Program-made: the position numbers and the translations under genes
In this document: positions 1-8,491 of the stretch, piece after piece
Layout: every line of letters starts with the position of its first letter
How positions within the stretch are numbered: position 1 is the stretch's first letter
Assembly (NCBI RefSeq): GCF_000349845.1
Contig: NC_020829.1
Span: 4,967,001-5,031,000 of the forward strand
From: Pseudomonas sp. ATCC 13867
Lineage (GTDB): Bacteria > Pseudomonadota > Gammaproteobacteria > Pseudomonadales > Pseudomonadaceae
Reading direction: 5' to 3'
DNA length: 64,000 nt
The notes under the pieces: generated by a model
Told to the model about the DNA's origin: nothing
Databases searched by the model: none
Seen by the model: the letters and a program-made list of their open reading frames with translations, nothing else

Positions 1-1838
1 TCATCCAGCTGATCGCCGGCAACGACTCCGACGCGGTGACCGAAGCCCTCGCCCTCGGCGCCCAGGACGCCCTGCCGCAAGGCGAGGACGAGCGCCTGAT
101 CCTGGTCGCCAACCGCGAGCTGGCCAACCTCGAGGAGCGCCGCGCCCGCCGCGCCGCCGAAGTCGCCCTGCGCGAGGCGGAAAAGCGCTGCCAACTGCTG
201 CTGGACAGCTCGGTGGACGCCATCACCTACGTGCATGACGGCATGCACATCTACGCCAACCGCGCCTACGTCGACCTGTTCGGTTACGACGACGCGGAGG
301 AACTGGAAGGCCTGCCGATGATCGACCTGATCGCCGGCAGCGACCAGGCGACCTTCAAGGACTTTCTCAAGGGTTACCCCAATACCAAAGAGAGAACGGA
401 AGACAACGCCGACCTGGCCTGCAGTGGAATCAAGGTGGACGGCCAGGCCTTCAGCGCACGCATGAGCTTCTCCCCGGCCACCTACGACGGCGAACCCTGC
501 ATCCAGGTGGTGATCCGCGCCCAGACCGGCAACGCCCAGCTCGAAGAAAAACTGCGCGAGGTCAGCAGCCAGGACCTGGTCACCGGCCTGTACAACCGTG
601 GCCACTTCCTCGACCTGATGGACAGCGCCGTGGAGCGCGCGGTGACCGCCAGCCAGCCGGCCAGCTTCGCCTACATGCTGCTCGACCGCGCCCAGACGCT
701 GCAGCTCAACCTCGGCGTCGCCAGCATCGACCTACTGCTCGCCGACCTCGGCAACCTGCTGCGCGCCCACTTCCCGCAGGAGGCCCAGCTGGCCCGCTTC
801 AGCGACGACGTGTTCGCCGTGCTGCTGCCGGGGCACAGTCCCGACCAGACCCGGGCGCTGTTCGCCAGCCTGCTGAAGAAGATCGAAGGCCACCTGTTCG
901 ACATCCACGGTCGCACCGCCCAGGTCACCCTGTCCATCGGCGTCGCCGGGCTGGACGAAAAGACCACTCGCGCGCAGGACGTCATCGAACGCGCCCATCG
1001 CAGCGCCGACGAAATCGCCCAGAGCGAAGGCAACGGCCTGAAGCTCTACGATCCGGCCGATGAACTGGCCGCCGCCGCCAACCGCGGCGACACCCTGGCG
1101 ATCATCCGCCAGGCCCTGGAGCAGAACAGCTTCCGCCTGCTGTTCCAGCCGATCATCAGCCTGCGCGGCGACACCCACGAGCATTACGAAGTGCTGCTGC
1201 GCCTGCTCAATCCGCAGGGCGAGGAAGTACCGCCGGCGGACTTCCTCGCCGCCGCCAAGGCGGGTGGCCTGGCCGAGAAGATCGACCGCTGGGTCCTGCT
1301 CAACTCGATCAAGCTGCTCTCCGAACACCGCGCCAAGGGCCACGACACCAAGCTGTTCGTGCACCTTTCCAGCTCCAGCCTGCAGGATGCCGAGCTGCTG
1401 CCCTGGCTGAACGTGGCGCTGAAGGCATCGCGTCTGCCCGCCGACGCCCTGATCATCCAGATCAGCGAACCGGACGCGATCAGCTACCTCAAGCAGGCGA
1501 AGGTGCTCAGCCAGGGGCTCGCCGAGCTGCACTGCCAGATCGCGCTGTGCCAGTTCGGCTGCGCGCTGAACCCGTTCAACACGCTCAAGCACATGAACGT
1601 CGATTTCGTGAAGGTCGATGGCTCCTACGTGCAGGAGTTGGGCAAGGCGGAGAACCAGGAGAACCTCAAGACCCTGATGGCCAGCCTCCACGCCCAGGCC
1701 AAGCTGACCATCGTGCCGATGGTGGAAACCGCCAGCGCCCTGGCGACGCTCTGGCAGGCCGGCGCCAACTACATCCAGGGCCACTACCTGCAAGGACCGA
1801 GCCAGGCGATGGACTACGATTTCGCCTCGGACGAGTAG
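1..1838 (+). CDS. fimX: FimX-like c-di-GMP receptor for twitching motility (5'-truncated)
   Basis: The reading frame is open from base 3, so the N-terminus lies outside the window; about 611 residues are visible. Seen: the tail of a receiver-like domain, a charged helical linker, a PAS domain (near LLLDSSVDAITYVHDG), a GGDEF domain and a C-terminal EAL domain. Both enzymatic signatures are degenerate: SDDVF replaces GGDEF, and EVL replaces EAL (HYEVLLRL). Family knowledge: FimX binds c-di-GMP through its inactive EAL domain and controls type IV pilus assembly at the cell pole together with PilZ/PilB. The neighbour serB matches the P. aeruginosa fimX-serB order. A strong hairpin follows the stop. 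Another PAS-GGDEF-EAL protein is possible but less likely given the synteny and the degenerate motifs. Confidence 0.85.
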   Translation, partial: IQLIAGNDSDAVTEALALGAQDALPQGEDERLILVANRELANLEERRARRAAEVALREAEKRCQLLLDSSVDAITYVHDGMHIYANRAYVDLFGYDDAEELEGLPMIDLIAGSDQATFKDFLKGYPNTKERTEDNADLACSGIKVDGQAFSARMSFSPATYDGEPCIQVVIRAQTGNAQLEEKLREVSSQDLVTGLYNRGHFLDLMDSAVERAVTASQPASFAYMLLDRAQTLQLNLGVASIDLLLADLGNLLRAHFPQEAQLARFSDDVFAVLLPGHSPDQTRALFASLLKKIEGHLFDIHGRTAQVTLSIGVAGLDEKTTRAQDVIERAHRSADEIAQSEGNGLKLYDPADELAAAANRGDTLAIIRQALEQNSFRLLFQPIISLRGDTHEHYEVLLRLLNPQGEEVPPADFLAAAKAGGLAEKIDRWVLLNSIKLLSEHRAKGHDTKLFVHLSSSSLQDAELLPWLNVALKASRLPADALIIQISEPDAISYLKQAKVLSQGLAELHCQIALCQFGCALNPFNTLKHMNVDFVKVDGSYVQELGKAENQENLKTLMASLHAQAKLTIVPMVETASALATLWQAGANYIQGHYLQGPSQAMDYDFASDE

Positions 1839-1850
1839 CCATTCGCTCAG

Positions 1851-1887
1851 GCATGAAAAAGCCGCCCAATGGGCGGCTTTTTCATGC
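1851..1887. terminator. Bidirectional intrinsic terminator between fimX and serB
   Basis: Perfect 17-bp arms (1851-1867 and 1871-1887) are separated by AAT. The stem ends in A5/T5 tracts, so a U-run is produced in both directions. It starts 13 nt after the fimX stop and ends 23 nt before the serB stop, serving two convergent genes. Confidence 0.9.
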
Positions 1888-1909
1888 CTTGCGTAGACAG
1901 CCGGATCGA

Positions 1910-3130
1910 TCAGCGGCCGTCTACCCCTTCGCGATCACGGAAACCGAGCAGGTAAAGAATGCCATCCAGCCCGAGAGTGGAAATCGCCTGCTTGGCCGAC
2001 TGCTTGACCAGCGGCTTGGCGCGGAAAGCCACGCCCAGGCCGGCCAGGCCGAGCATCGGCAGGTCGTTGGCGCCGTCGCCCACGGCGATGGTCTGCTCCA
2101 GCTGCAAACCTTCCTTCGCCGCCAGCTCGCGCAGCAGGTCGGCCTTGCGCTGGGCGTCGACGATCGGCTCGATGGCCACGCCGGTCAGCTTGCCATCGAC
2201 GATCTGCAGTTCGTTGGCGAACACGTAGTCGATGCCCAGCTTGGCCTGCAGCTGCTTGGCGAAGTAGCTGAAGCCGCCGGAGAGGATCGCGGTCTTGTAG
2301 CCCAGACGCTTGAGCTCGGCGAACAGCGTTTCGGCGCCTTCGGTCAGGCGCAGCGAAGCGCCGATCTCTTCCAGCACGTCCTCGGACAGCCCCTTGAGCA
2401 GCGCCAGGCGCTCCTTGAAGCTGGCGCGGAAGTCCAGTTCGCCGCGCATGGCGCGCTCGGTGATCTCCGACACCTTGTCGCCCACGCCGGCGGCCTTGGC
2501 CAGTTCGTCGATGACCTCGGCCTCGATCAGCGTCGAATCCATGTCGAACACCGCCAGGCGGCGGTTGCGGCGGAACACCGAGTCCTGCTGGAAGGCGATG
2601 TCGACGTTCAGCTCCTGGGCCACGCTGAGAAACTCGGCGCGCAGCGCGACCGGGTCGTCCGGTTCGCCGCGTACCGAGAACTCGATGCAGCCCTTGCCCT
2701 GGTCCGCCGGCATGTCCAGCGGCATCCGTCCGGACAGGCGGTCGATCTGGTCGATGTTCAGGCCGTACTTGGCAGTGATCGAGCTGACGCGCTGCAATTG
2801 CTCGGCGGTCACCCGGCGAGTCAGCAGGGTCACGATCTGGCGGGGCTTGCCCTGGCCACCGACCCACTGGCGGTAATCGTCTTCGGACACCGGCGTGAAG
2901 CGCACCTGCTGGTCGAGCTTGTAGGCCGTGAACAGCACCTCCTTGAGCACCGACGAGGCTCGCTCGTTATCCGGGATTTCCACCAGGATGCCGAAGGACA
3001 GGGTGTCGTGGATCACCGCCTGGCCGATATCGAGGATGTTCACGCCACCCTGCGCCAGGACGCCGGTAATGGCCGCGGTGAGGCCGGGGCGGTCTTCCCC
3101 GGTGATGTTGATCAGGACGATCTCGCGCAA
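1910..3130 (-). CDS. serB: Phosphoserine phosphatase SerB
   Basis: 406 residues. It hydrolyses O-phosphoserine to serine, the last step of serine synthesis, in the cytosol. N-terminal tandem ACT-type regulatory regions (starting REIVLINITGEDRPGLTAAI) precede the HAD domain: nucleophile motif VFDMDSTLIEAE, middle motif ILSGGFSYF and metal motif VGDGANDLPML. The start is TTG: no in-frame ATG lies just upstream, and a GGAG Shine-Dalgarno sits 8 nt before it. It is divergent from the AhpA/YtjB-family gene, the same pairing as smp-serB in Escherichia coli. It is convergent with fimX through the shared terminator. Length is typical of the long Pseudomonas SerB form. Confidence 0.95.
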   Translation of the reverse strand: MREIVLINITGEDRPGLTAAITGVLAQGGVNILDIGQAVIHDTLSFGILVEIPDNERASSVLKEVLFTAYKLDQQVRFTPVSEDDYRQWVGGQGKPRQIVTLLTRRVTAEQLQRVSSITAKYGLNIDQIDRLSGRMPLDMPADQGKGCIEFSVRGEPDDPVALRAEFLSVAQELNVDIAFQQDSVFRRNRRLAVFDMDSTLIEAEVIDELAKAAGVGDKVSEITERAMRGELDFRASFKERLALLKGLSEDVLEEIGASLRLTEGAETLFAELKRLGYKTAILSGGFSYFAKQLQAKLGIDYVFANELQIVDGKLTGVAIEPIVDAQRKADLLRELAAKEGLQLEQTIAVGDGANDLPMLGLAGLGVAFRAKPLVKQSAKQAISTLGLDGILYLLGFRDREGVDGR

Positions 3131-3277
3131 GGCGCTGTCTCCGCCATGTAAAAAAGGCCGACATTCTACCTGCTTTACGCCGCATACGCCCGGTTGGCGG
3201 GCACCGCCGCCGATCGGATTGAGCAGTTCTTCCCCCGCTCATCCCGGCTTCGGTCGTATTGACAAGGCCTGCGGCGC

Positions 3278-3306
3278 TTTGCCCCTCCGGAGGGCCTCGT
3301 TATACT
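3278..3306 (+). promoter_or_regulatory. Predicted sigma-70 promoter for the AhpA/YtjB gene
   Basis: A TATACT -10 (3301-3306) lies 17 nt from a weak TTTGCC -35 (3278-3283), in the serB/ahpA divergent gap, 35 nt before the proposed GTG. Motif match only. Confidence 0.4.
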
Positions 3307-3341
3307 GCCCCGCATCTGCCCTACTGAAGACCGAGCCCGCT

Positions 3342-4868
3342 GTGACCCGGCCCACCTCCGTCAAGCCCGACAATTTCTTCCTGCTGCTCTTCCACGCGCT
3401 GCGTCAGCGCCGGGTGCCGATCGCGTTGCGAATCGCCATCCACAGCCTGATGCTGGTGGCCGCCGCCCTGGTGATCTACGCCTGGGTCATGGGCATGCAG
3501 TTCAAACAAGCCATGCAGCAGCAGGCCGACGCCCTGGGTCAGAGCCTGACCACCCAGACGGCCTCGTCCGCCACCGAGTTGCTGGTGTCCAACGACATCC
3601 TCAGCCTCAACGTGCTGCTCAACAACCTGACCAAGAACCCGCTGGTGGCCCACGCGGCGATCTACAGCGTGGACAACCGCATCCTCGCCGAGTCTGGCAC
3701 GCGCCCCAAGCAGGGTCTGCTGGGCGACACCGAAGGTCTGTATTCCACCCCCATCACCTTCCAGGAAGTGATCGCCGGTCACCTGCGCATCAGCCTGGAC
3801 ATGCACCAGTTCGAGCAGCCGATGACCGTCAGCCTGCAGAGCATGGGGCTGATCAGCCTGATCCTGCTGCTGCTGACCCTGACCCTCAGCCTGCGCCTGG
3901 GCCGGCAGATCTCCACGCCGCTGCTGCAACTGCGCGTCTGGCTGCGCGACCCGGACGATCCCGCTCCCGGCGCCGGCCTGCAGAACGAGATCGGCGACCT
4001 AGCCCGCCAACTGCAATCGCGCCTGGTGCCGGAAAAGCCGCCGGCGCCCGAGCCGGTGATCGTCGCACCTGTCGCCCGCCCGAAAGCGACCCTGGACGCC
4101 GCGACCGGCCCGGACGAACACGAATTTGACGAGAACATCTTCTCCGAGGACGAACTGCCGGCACCCGCGCCCCGCCGCACGGACGACAGCGACGACTTCC
4201 CCGAAGAAGAACCCGCGACACTCGCCGAAGAGCCTGCCGCCACGGACGAAGAGCCCGAGCTCGAACCGGAGCCGGAGCCCGAACCGCTGTCCAGCGGCAC
4301 CAGTGCCGTCCTGGCCGTTCAGCTCGGCGCCCAGGAACAGCTGCGTCGCCTGCCGCGCGCCCGCCTGGTCGACCTGCTGGAACGCTACCGCGACTGCCTG
4401 GAACAGGCTGCGCGCCTGTACAAGGGCACGCTGTACACGCTCAGCGATGGCGGCAGCCTGATCCTCTTCCACAGCCGCGACCAGGACGACGAGTACCTCA
4501 CCAACGCCCTGTGCTGCGGCGAGCTGATGCGCGCCCTGGGCCACGCCCTGCAGATCGAGGTGGCCGACAGCGGCATCACCCTGCAACTGCAACTGGGCAT
4601 GACCCTGGGCGAGGATGTCGCCGACCTCGAACAGGCCGAACTGCTGCAGGAGTCGGCGGCACAGGACGCCCTCGCCCTCAGCCAGCACAGCCGCAACCTG
4701 CTGCTGGTGGAGAAAACCATCGGCGATGACGAGAAAGTCCGCGAACGGGCACGCATCCGTCCCATCGCCAGCCCGGAAAACGCCTGCTGCGTGGAATGGC
4801 TGAAGGAACCCTACCCCTCGATGCTGGAACGCCAGCTCTCGCGCATGCGCGCTCTGCGTACCACATGA
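3342..4868 (+). CDS. AhpA/YtjB (SMP_2) family inner-membrane protein
   Basis: 508 residues from a GTG at 3342 (reading VTRPTSVKPDNFF); longer upstream starts would run through the promoter and into serB. Transmembrane helix 1 is near residues 28-46 (IHSLMLVAAALVIYAWVMG) and helix 2 near 168-185 (GLISLILLLLTLTLSL), with a periplasmic sensor-like region between them. An acidic proline-rich linker (about 225-320, with runs of E and D) leads to a C-terminal cytoplasmic domain whose alternating beta/alpha pattern recalls a degenerate class III cyclase fold; that resemblance is my inference. The family is named from E. coli Smp/YtjB, also divergent from serB. Its biochemical role is not established. 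Confidence 0.75.
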   Translation: MTRPTSVKPDNFFLLLFHALRQRRVPIALRIAIHSLMLVAAALVIYAWVMGMQFKQAMQQQADALGQSLTTQTASSATELLVSNDILSLNVLLNNLTKNPLVAHAAIYSVDNRILAESGTRPKQGLLGDTEGLYSTPITFQEVIAGHLRISLDMHQFEQPMTVSLQSMGLISLILLLLTLTLSLRLGRQISTPLLQLRVWLRDPDDPAPGAGLQNEIGDLARQLQSRLVPEKPPAPEPVIVAPVARPKATLDAATGPDEHEFDENIFSEDELPAPAPRRTDDSDDFPEEEPATLAEEPAATDEEPELEPEPEPEPLSSGTSAVLAVQLGAQEQLRRLPRARLVDLLERYRDCLEQAARLYKGTLYTLSDGGSLILFHSRDQDDEYLTNALCCGELMRALGHALQIEVADSGITLQLQLGMTLGEDVADLEQAELLQESAAQDALALSQHSRNLLLVEKTIGDDEKVRERARIRPIASPENACCVEWLKEPYPSMLERQLSRMRALRTT

Positions 4869-4902
4869 TGTCGGGGCCGCCAGGCCCCTTGGAACGGACG
4901 CC

Positions 4903-5439
4903 ATGACCACCCTGATCACCCATCCCCTGCCCGTGCTGGCCGCGGGACTGGCGCTCGGTTCACGGGTGATCCCGCCACGCCTGCTGCTGGCCGGCCTGTT
5001 CGCCGCCTGCCTGCCCGACTTCGACGTCATCGCCTTCAAGCTCGGCATCGCCTATCAGGACGCGCTGGGGCATCGCGGCTTCAGTCACTCACTGCTGTTT
5101 GCCGCCCTGCTCGGCCTGCTCGGCGCCGCCTGTTGCCGCAGGCTCGGCTGCGGCCCGCTGAAGGCCGGCCTGTGGATCGCCCTGGCGACCGCCTCCCACA
5201 GCCTGCTCGATGCCATGACCGACGGCGGGTTGGGAGTGGCCTGGTTCTGGCCCTGGAGCGACCGGCGCTACTTCCTGCCGCTGCACCCCATCGAGGTTTC
5301 GCCGATTGGCCTGTCGCGCTTCCTGAGCCCGCGCGGTGCGCAGGTACTGCTGTCAGAGGCGCGTTGGGTCTGGATACCCTGCGTGGCCATTGCCCTTGGC
5401 GGCATCGCGCTGCGCCGCCTGCTGCGACTGCGCGGCTGA
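4903..5439 (+). CDS. YdjM-type membrane-bound metal-dependent hydrolase
   Basis: 178 residues. Seen: hydrophobic segments throughout (about 4 helices) and the family motifs LPDFD (near 38), HRGFSHS (near 57) and ASHSLLDAMTDGG (near 100). The conserved His/Asp set is expected to bind a metal at the membrane face. This is the pattern of the DUF457/YdjM family (PF04307), whose substrates are generally unknown. The ATG at 4903 follows a GGAACGGA Shine-Dalgarno and lies 34 nt after the AhpA/YtjB stop, so the two are probably cotranscribed. Its 3' end overlaps the convergent phosphoesterase gene by 87 nt. Confidence 0.75.
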   Translation: MTTLITHPLPVLAAGLALGSRVIPPRLLLAGLFAACLPDFDVIAFKLGIAYQDALGHRGFSHSLLFAALLGLLGAACCRRLGCGPLKAGLWIALATASHSLLDAMTDGGLGVAWFWPWSDRRYFLPLHPIEVSPIGLSRFLSPRGAQVLLSEARWVWIPCVAIALGGIALRRLLRLRG

Positions 5440-6672
5440 CTCGAGCTGCGTCCGGACTTGCTGCAACAGCGACGCCCCCTCCGCCGCGCCCTCGGGCAAC
5501 TGCGCGGTGTAGCCCTGGAAGCCGGCGAAGCGCGCACGGAAATCCAGGGCGATGTGGAAGCGGTTATCCCAGCCAGCCGAAGGTGCCGGCAGCAATTGGT
5601 CGCAACCGCGCAGGTCCTGCTCCGAGGTGCAGCCCTTGAACGCCTTCGGGTAGAACTGCCGCTTCCACAGTACCCAGGGTGACAACGACAAGGCATCGAT
5701 ACGATTGCGCCGCAAGTCCAGCTCCAGCAACTGCAGCAACCCGTTGCCGCCCAGGTACTCGTCCTGGTAGTCCACCATCACCATGTCCACGCTATGCCCC
5801 CGGTCGTTGAGCATGCGCGCATGGGCCGAGCCTTCGACGTGCGCACTGAGGGTCAGGAATATCTGATCGTTACGGCGGATCAACTGCTGCCAGAGCAGGG
5901 GCCCGCTGTCGCTGCCCTCGCGGGACAGCTGCGGCTGCTCGCCGGCCTTGCGGTACAGAATATTGTGCGACGCGAGGATCACCGGGACGTGCGGATGCGC
6001 GTCGATGACCTGCTGCGCCCAGGCCAGCGTGGCCGTCGACGGACTCCAGTCCAGCGCCAACAGGAGGAAGGACTGGCCGTACCGGCGGAACAGGTGGTAC
6101 TGGCTCAGGCCGAGCGGGTCGCTGCCGCCGTAGGTGCTTTGCCAGGCGGCGCGTTGCGGGCCGAAATGGTCCTTGAAACGGTCGCGGAACGAACGCTGGT
6201 CATCGGGCGTGGTGGCGCCATGAATGTCCCGGTCGCCGCTCATGATGCTGTAAGGCACGCCACCCTCCTCCAGCACCCGCATCGCGCCGCTGGCGACCTG
6301 CCACTGGCTCAGGGTGCCGGCGTTCTGCACCACATCGCCCAGATGCACCACCATCGGCACCTGCAGGGCCTCGGCATTCTTCGTCAGCCACGACGTCTGG
6401 GCGAAGAAGGCCAGCGCCGGCTCGTAGGGCAACCCCGCGTAACGCTCATCGCTACGGAACAGACGCAACTCGCGGTGATTGTTCTCGGCGTAGAACTGCG
6501 TATCCGGCAGCAGCGGCAGGACGAAGCTCCCCGGCACTGCGGTCACCCGCAACGGCGGCATCGGGTGCTGGCGAAACAACGCCTGATCGTGAGCGATCTG
6601 CTCATGGCGGTCAGCCCCCTGGCAGCCGCACAGCAGCAGACCAAGCCCCAGGACGGACAACAGAAACCTCAT
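5353..6672 (-). CDS. Calcineurin-like metallophosphoesterase lipoprotein
   Basis: 439 residues from the ATG at 6672, which gives a clean lipoprotein signal peptide (MRFLLSVLGLGLLLCGC; lipid-modified Cys at 17). Metallophosphoesterase motifs are present but divergent: LPDTQFYAE (D-x-Q for D-x-H), HLGDVVQNAG, SGDRD in place of GNHD, ASHN and LSAHVEG. The product should be a periplasmic or outer-membrane-anchored phosphoesterase of unknown substrate. The start overlaps the stop of the GT39 gene as ATGA, so the two are translationally coupled and probably act together, for example in sugar-lipid modification (inference). Its last 87 nt lie antisense to the hydrolase gene. Confidence 0.75.
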   Translation of the reverse strand: MRFLLSVLGLGLLLCGCQGADRHEQIAHDQALFRQHPMPPLRVTAVPGSFVLPLLPDTQFYAENNHRELRLFRSDERYAGLPYEPALAFFAQTSWLTKNAEALQVPMVVHLGDVVQNAGTLSQWQVASGAMRVLEEGGVPYSIMSGDRDIHGATTPDDQRSFRDRFKDHFGPQRAAWQSTYGGSDPLGLSQYHLFRRYGQSFLLLALDWSPSTATLAWAQQVIDAHPHVPVILASHNILYRKAGEQPQLSREGSDSGPLLWQQLIRRNDQIFLTLSAHVEGSAHARMLNDRGHSVDMVMVDYQDEYLGGNGLLQLLELDLRRNRIDALSLSPWVLWKRQFYPKAFKGCTSEQDLRGCDQLLPAPSAGWDNRFHIALDFRARFAGFQGYTAQLPEGAAEGASLLQQVRTQLESAAQSQQAAQRDAAKGNGHAGYPDPTRL

Positions 6673-8318
6673 CGTACGGAACCGAACATGCTGGGGTTGC
6701 TCACACGCAGCAGGCAATAGCGGTCATTGTCGAAGCGGCCGCAGAGCAATGGCGCCTCCAGGGCCGGATAGGCAGCCCTCAGTTGGGCGGCGCGCTGCTC
6801 GTCCAGCATCAGGTAGTACGGCCCCGCCGACGCGGCGAGCTGCTCGGGACTGCCCGCGAACAGCGGCTGCATGTCGCGATCGAGATTGACCATGAACTTG
6901 ATCGCCCGTGCGTCGCGTCCCATGCCATAGAGCACCAGCGGCGCCGGGGCCCCGGCCACCGCGGCATCCACCGCCAGGGAGAACTCACGGCTGTCGTACA
7001 AGCGCCGCTCCGCCGGCTCGACCACCAGCAGGTAGCCACCCCACAACGCCAGCACCGCGCCGAGCGCGATCAGTTCCGCGCGCCGATCGCGCTGGAACAG
7101 CCGGGACAGCGAGAACAACTGCAGAACGACCAGACCGCCAACGCACAGCCAGACGCGCCAGCCGAGTGCCTGCAATACCTGCGGATAGCGCCGCCAGCCC
7201 AGCCATACCCCCAGCAGAACGAGCAGCGGAAGCACCAGCCAGAGCGCCTGGATCAGACGGCGCAGAAACACGGCCAAACGCCGGTCGCCAACGTAGAACG
7301 GATAAGTCGCGACGATCGCCGCCAGCGGCGCCATCGCCAGGATGTAGCGAGCCTTCTTCGCCTGCGGCACCGACAGGCCAACCATCACCACCAGTGCCGC
7401 CAGGACGCAGGCGACGACCAGCCGCGACGCCGGATCGCTCTTGCGTCGCCACAGCAGCGCGACGGCCGGCACCGCCAGCGGAAACGCCAGGGCATAGTTG
7501 CCCAGCGAACCGCGGAAGTAATACAGCGCATCGCTGGCACCGGCACTGCCATCCAGCCGGCCCGTGACCTGCATCCGCAGTACCTCCCAGGCAAAAGGCT
7601 CGCCTCCGGTCAATCGCGCCAGCGCCAGCAACAGGACGCCGCAGCCCGCCAGGAGCAGCAGCGCCCCCAGGGAAAAAACCAGCAGACAACGCCAGCGGCG
7701 ATCCAGCAACAACGGGCTGCAGGCCATACCGGCCGGCACCACCAGCCCCAGCGGACCGCGCAGTACGAAACCGGCGAGCAGCAACGGCAGCAGACGCGCC
7801 AGCAATCCACGAGGGGGGTAACGTTCGGCGCGCATCGCGAAGAAGAACGCCAGCATCCCCAGTGCCGCGACCTGCAGATCGACCGACACCGCCCGGGTTT
7901 CGCTGAGGAAAGTCGCCGTGAGCAACAGCATCGCCACGCTGAGCAGGGCCCACTGCCGAGAGAGCGGCGCGACCAGGCGATAGGTCAGCCCGACGCTGGC
8001 GGCGGAGGCCAGGGCCGTCGGCAGCCAGGCGCTGAAGAGATTGACGCGGCCCAGCGGCAACGATGCCAGGTAGATCAGGAAGGTCGAGGCCCCCGGATAG
8101 TCCGGATAAGGCTCGCCATAGGTGGTCGGGAAGAAACCCGGCCCATGTCGCAGCATTTCCTTGGCGAACAGCACGAAACGCGAGTCGAACCCCACCACCG
8201 ACGCGCCCTGCGCACCCAGCAGAAACAGCACGAGCGCCGCCAGGGCGACGCACAGCGCCTGCCGGGTCAAGGCAGCACCCGCCTGACCGGAAAGAGAAAG
8301 CGGAAGTGACGACGACAC
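6669..8318 (-). CDS. GT39 (ArnT-like) membrane glycosyltransferase
   Basis: 549 residues with about 11 hydrophobic segments. The N-terminal periplasmic loop holds GFDSRFVLFAKEML and YGEPYPDYPG, matching the first-loop acidic motif and the following YPDYP-type loop of the PMT/ArnT GT-C superfamily. Such enzymes use a polyprenyl-phosphate sugar and glycosylate lipid A, other lipids or proteins on the periplasmic side; donor and acceptor here are unknown. The GTG start at 8318 has GAGGGG spaced 6 nt. A lipoprotein phosphoesterase is coupled downstream by ATGA. No arnBCADEF-type sugar-nucleotide genes are nearby, so I do not call it arnT. Confidence 0.75.
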   Translation of the reverse strand: MSSSLPLSLSGQAGAALTRQALCVALAALVLFLLGAQGASVVGFDSRFVLFAKEMLRHGPGFFPTTYGEPYPDYPGASTFLIYLASLPLGRVNLFSAWLPTALASAASVGLTYRLVAPLSRQWALLSVAMLLLTATFLSETRAVSVDLQVAALGMLAFFFAMRAERYPPRGLLARLLPLLLAGFVLRGPLGLVVPAGMACSPLLLDRRWRCLLVFSLGALLLLAGCGVLLLALARLTGGEPFAWEVLRMQVTGRLDGSAGASDALYYFRGSLGNYALAFPLAVPAVALLWRRKSDPASRLVVACVLAALVVMVGLSVPQAKKARYILAMAPLAAIVATYPFYVGDRRLAVFLRRLIQALWLVLPLLVLLGVWLGWRRYPQVLQALGWRVWLCVGGLVVLQLFSLSRLFQRDRRAELIALGAVLALWGGYLLVVEPAERRLYDSREFSLAVDAAVAGAPAPLVLYGMGRDARAIKFMVNLDRDMQPLFAGSPEQLAASAGPYYLMLDEQRAAQLRAAYPALEAPLLCGRFDNDRYCLLRVSNPSMFGSVR

Positions 8319-8459
8319 GCCAGGCCCCTCGCAGGCGCGCTACGGAAGGAGCTCCGTGCGGTCATGACCTGCAAACGGCGCCCTTGATATCACGCAGGGC
8401 GTCAAGAAGATGTCAAGCTGGGCGAGGCCTGCCGGGAGCCCGGCAGGCCGCATGAAACA

Positions 8460-8485
8460 CGCCCGGAAACCAGGTTTCCGGGGCG
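8460..8485 (-). terminator. Hairpin terminator after the PqiC-like gene
   Basis: Arms CGCCCGGAAACC (8460-8471) and GGTTTCCGGGGCG (8473-8485) pair with one bulged base, 7 nt past the stop at 8492. On the minus strand the hairpin is followed by TGTTTC, a short weak U-rich stretch. A second strong GC-rich hairpin (8426-8449, 10-bp stem, 4-nt loop) follows before the GT39 gene. Confidence 0.55.
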
Positions 8486-8491
8486 CCGGAG

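Noticed and set aside
732..1793. 353-residue open frame antisense to fimX
   Set aside because: Frame shadow of a GC-rich gene; repetitive Gln/Val/Gly composition and no domain.
3259..3306. TTGACA at 3259 paired with TATACT at 3301
   Set aside because: The spacing of 36 nt is far beyond the 16-18 nt of a sigma-70 promoter.
6669..8318. Calling the GT39 gene arnT
   Set aside because: No arnBCAD-type genes nearby and no residues that identify an aminoarabinose donor.
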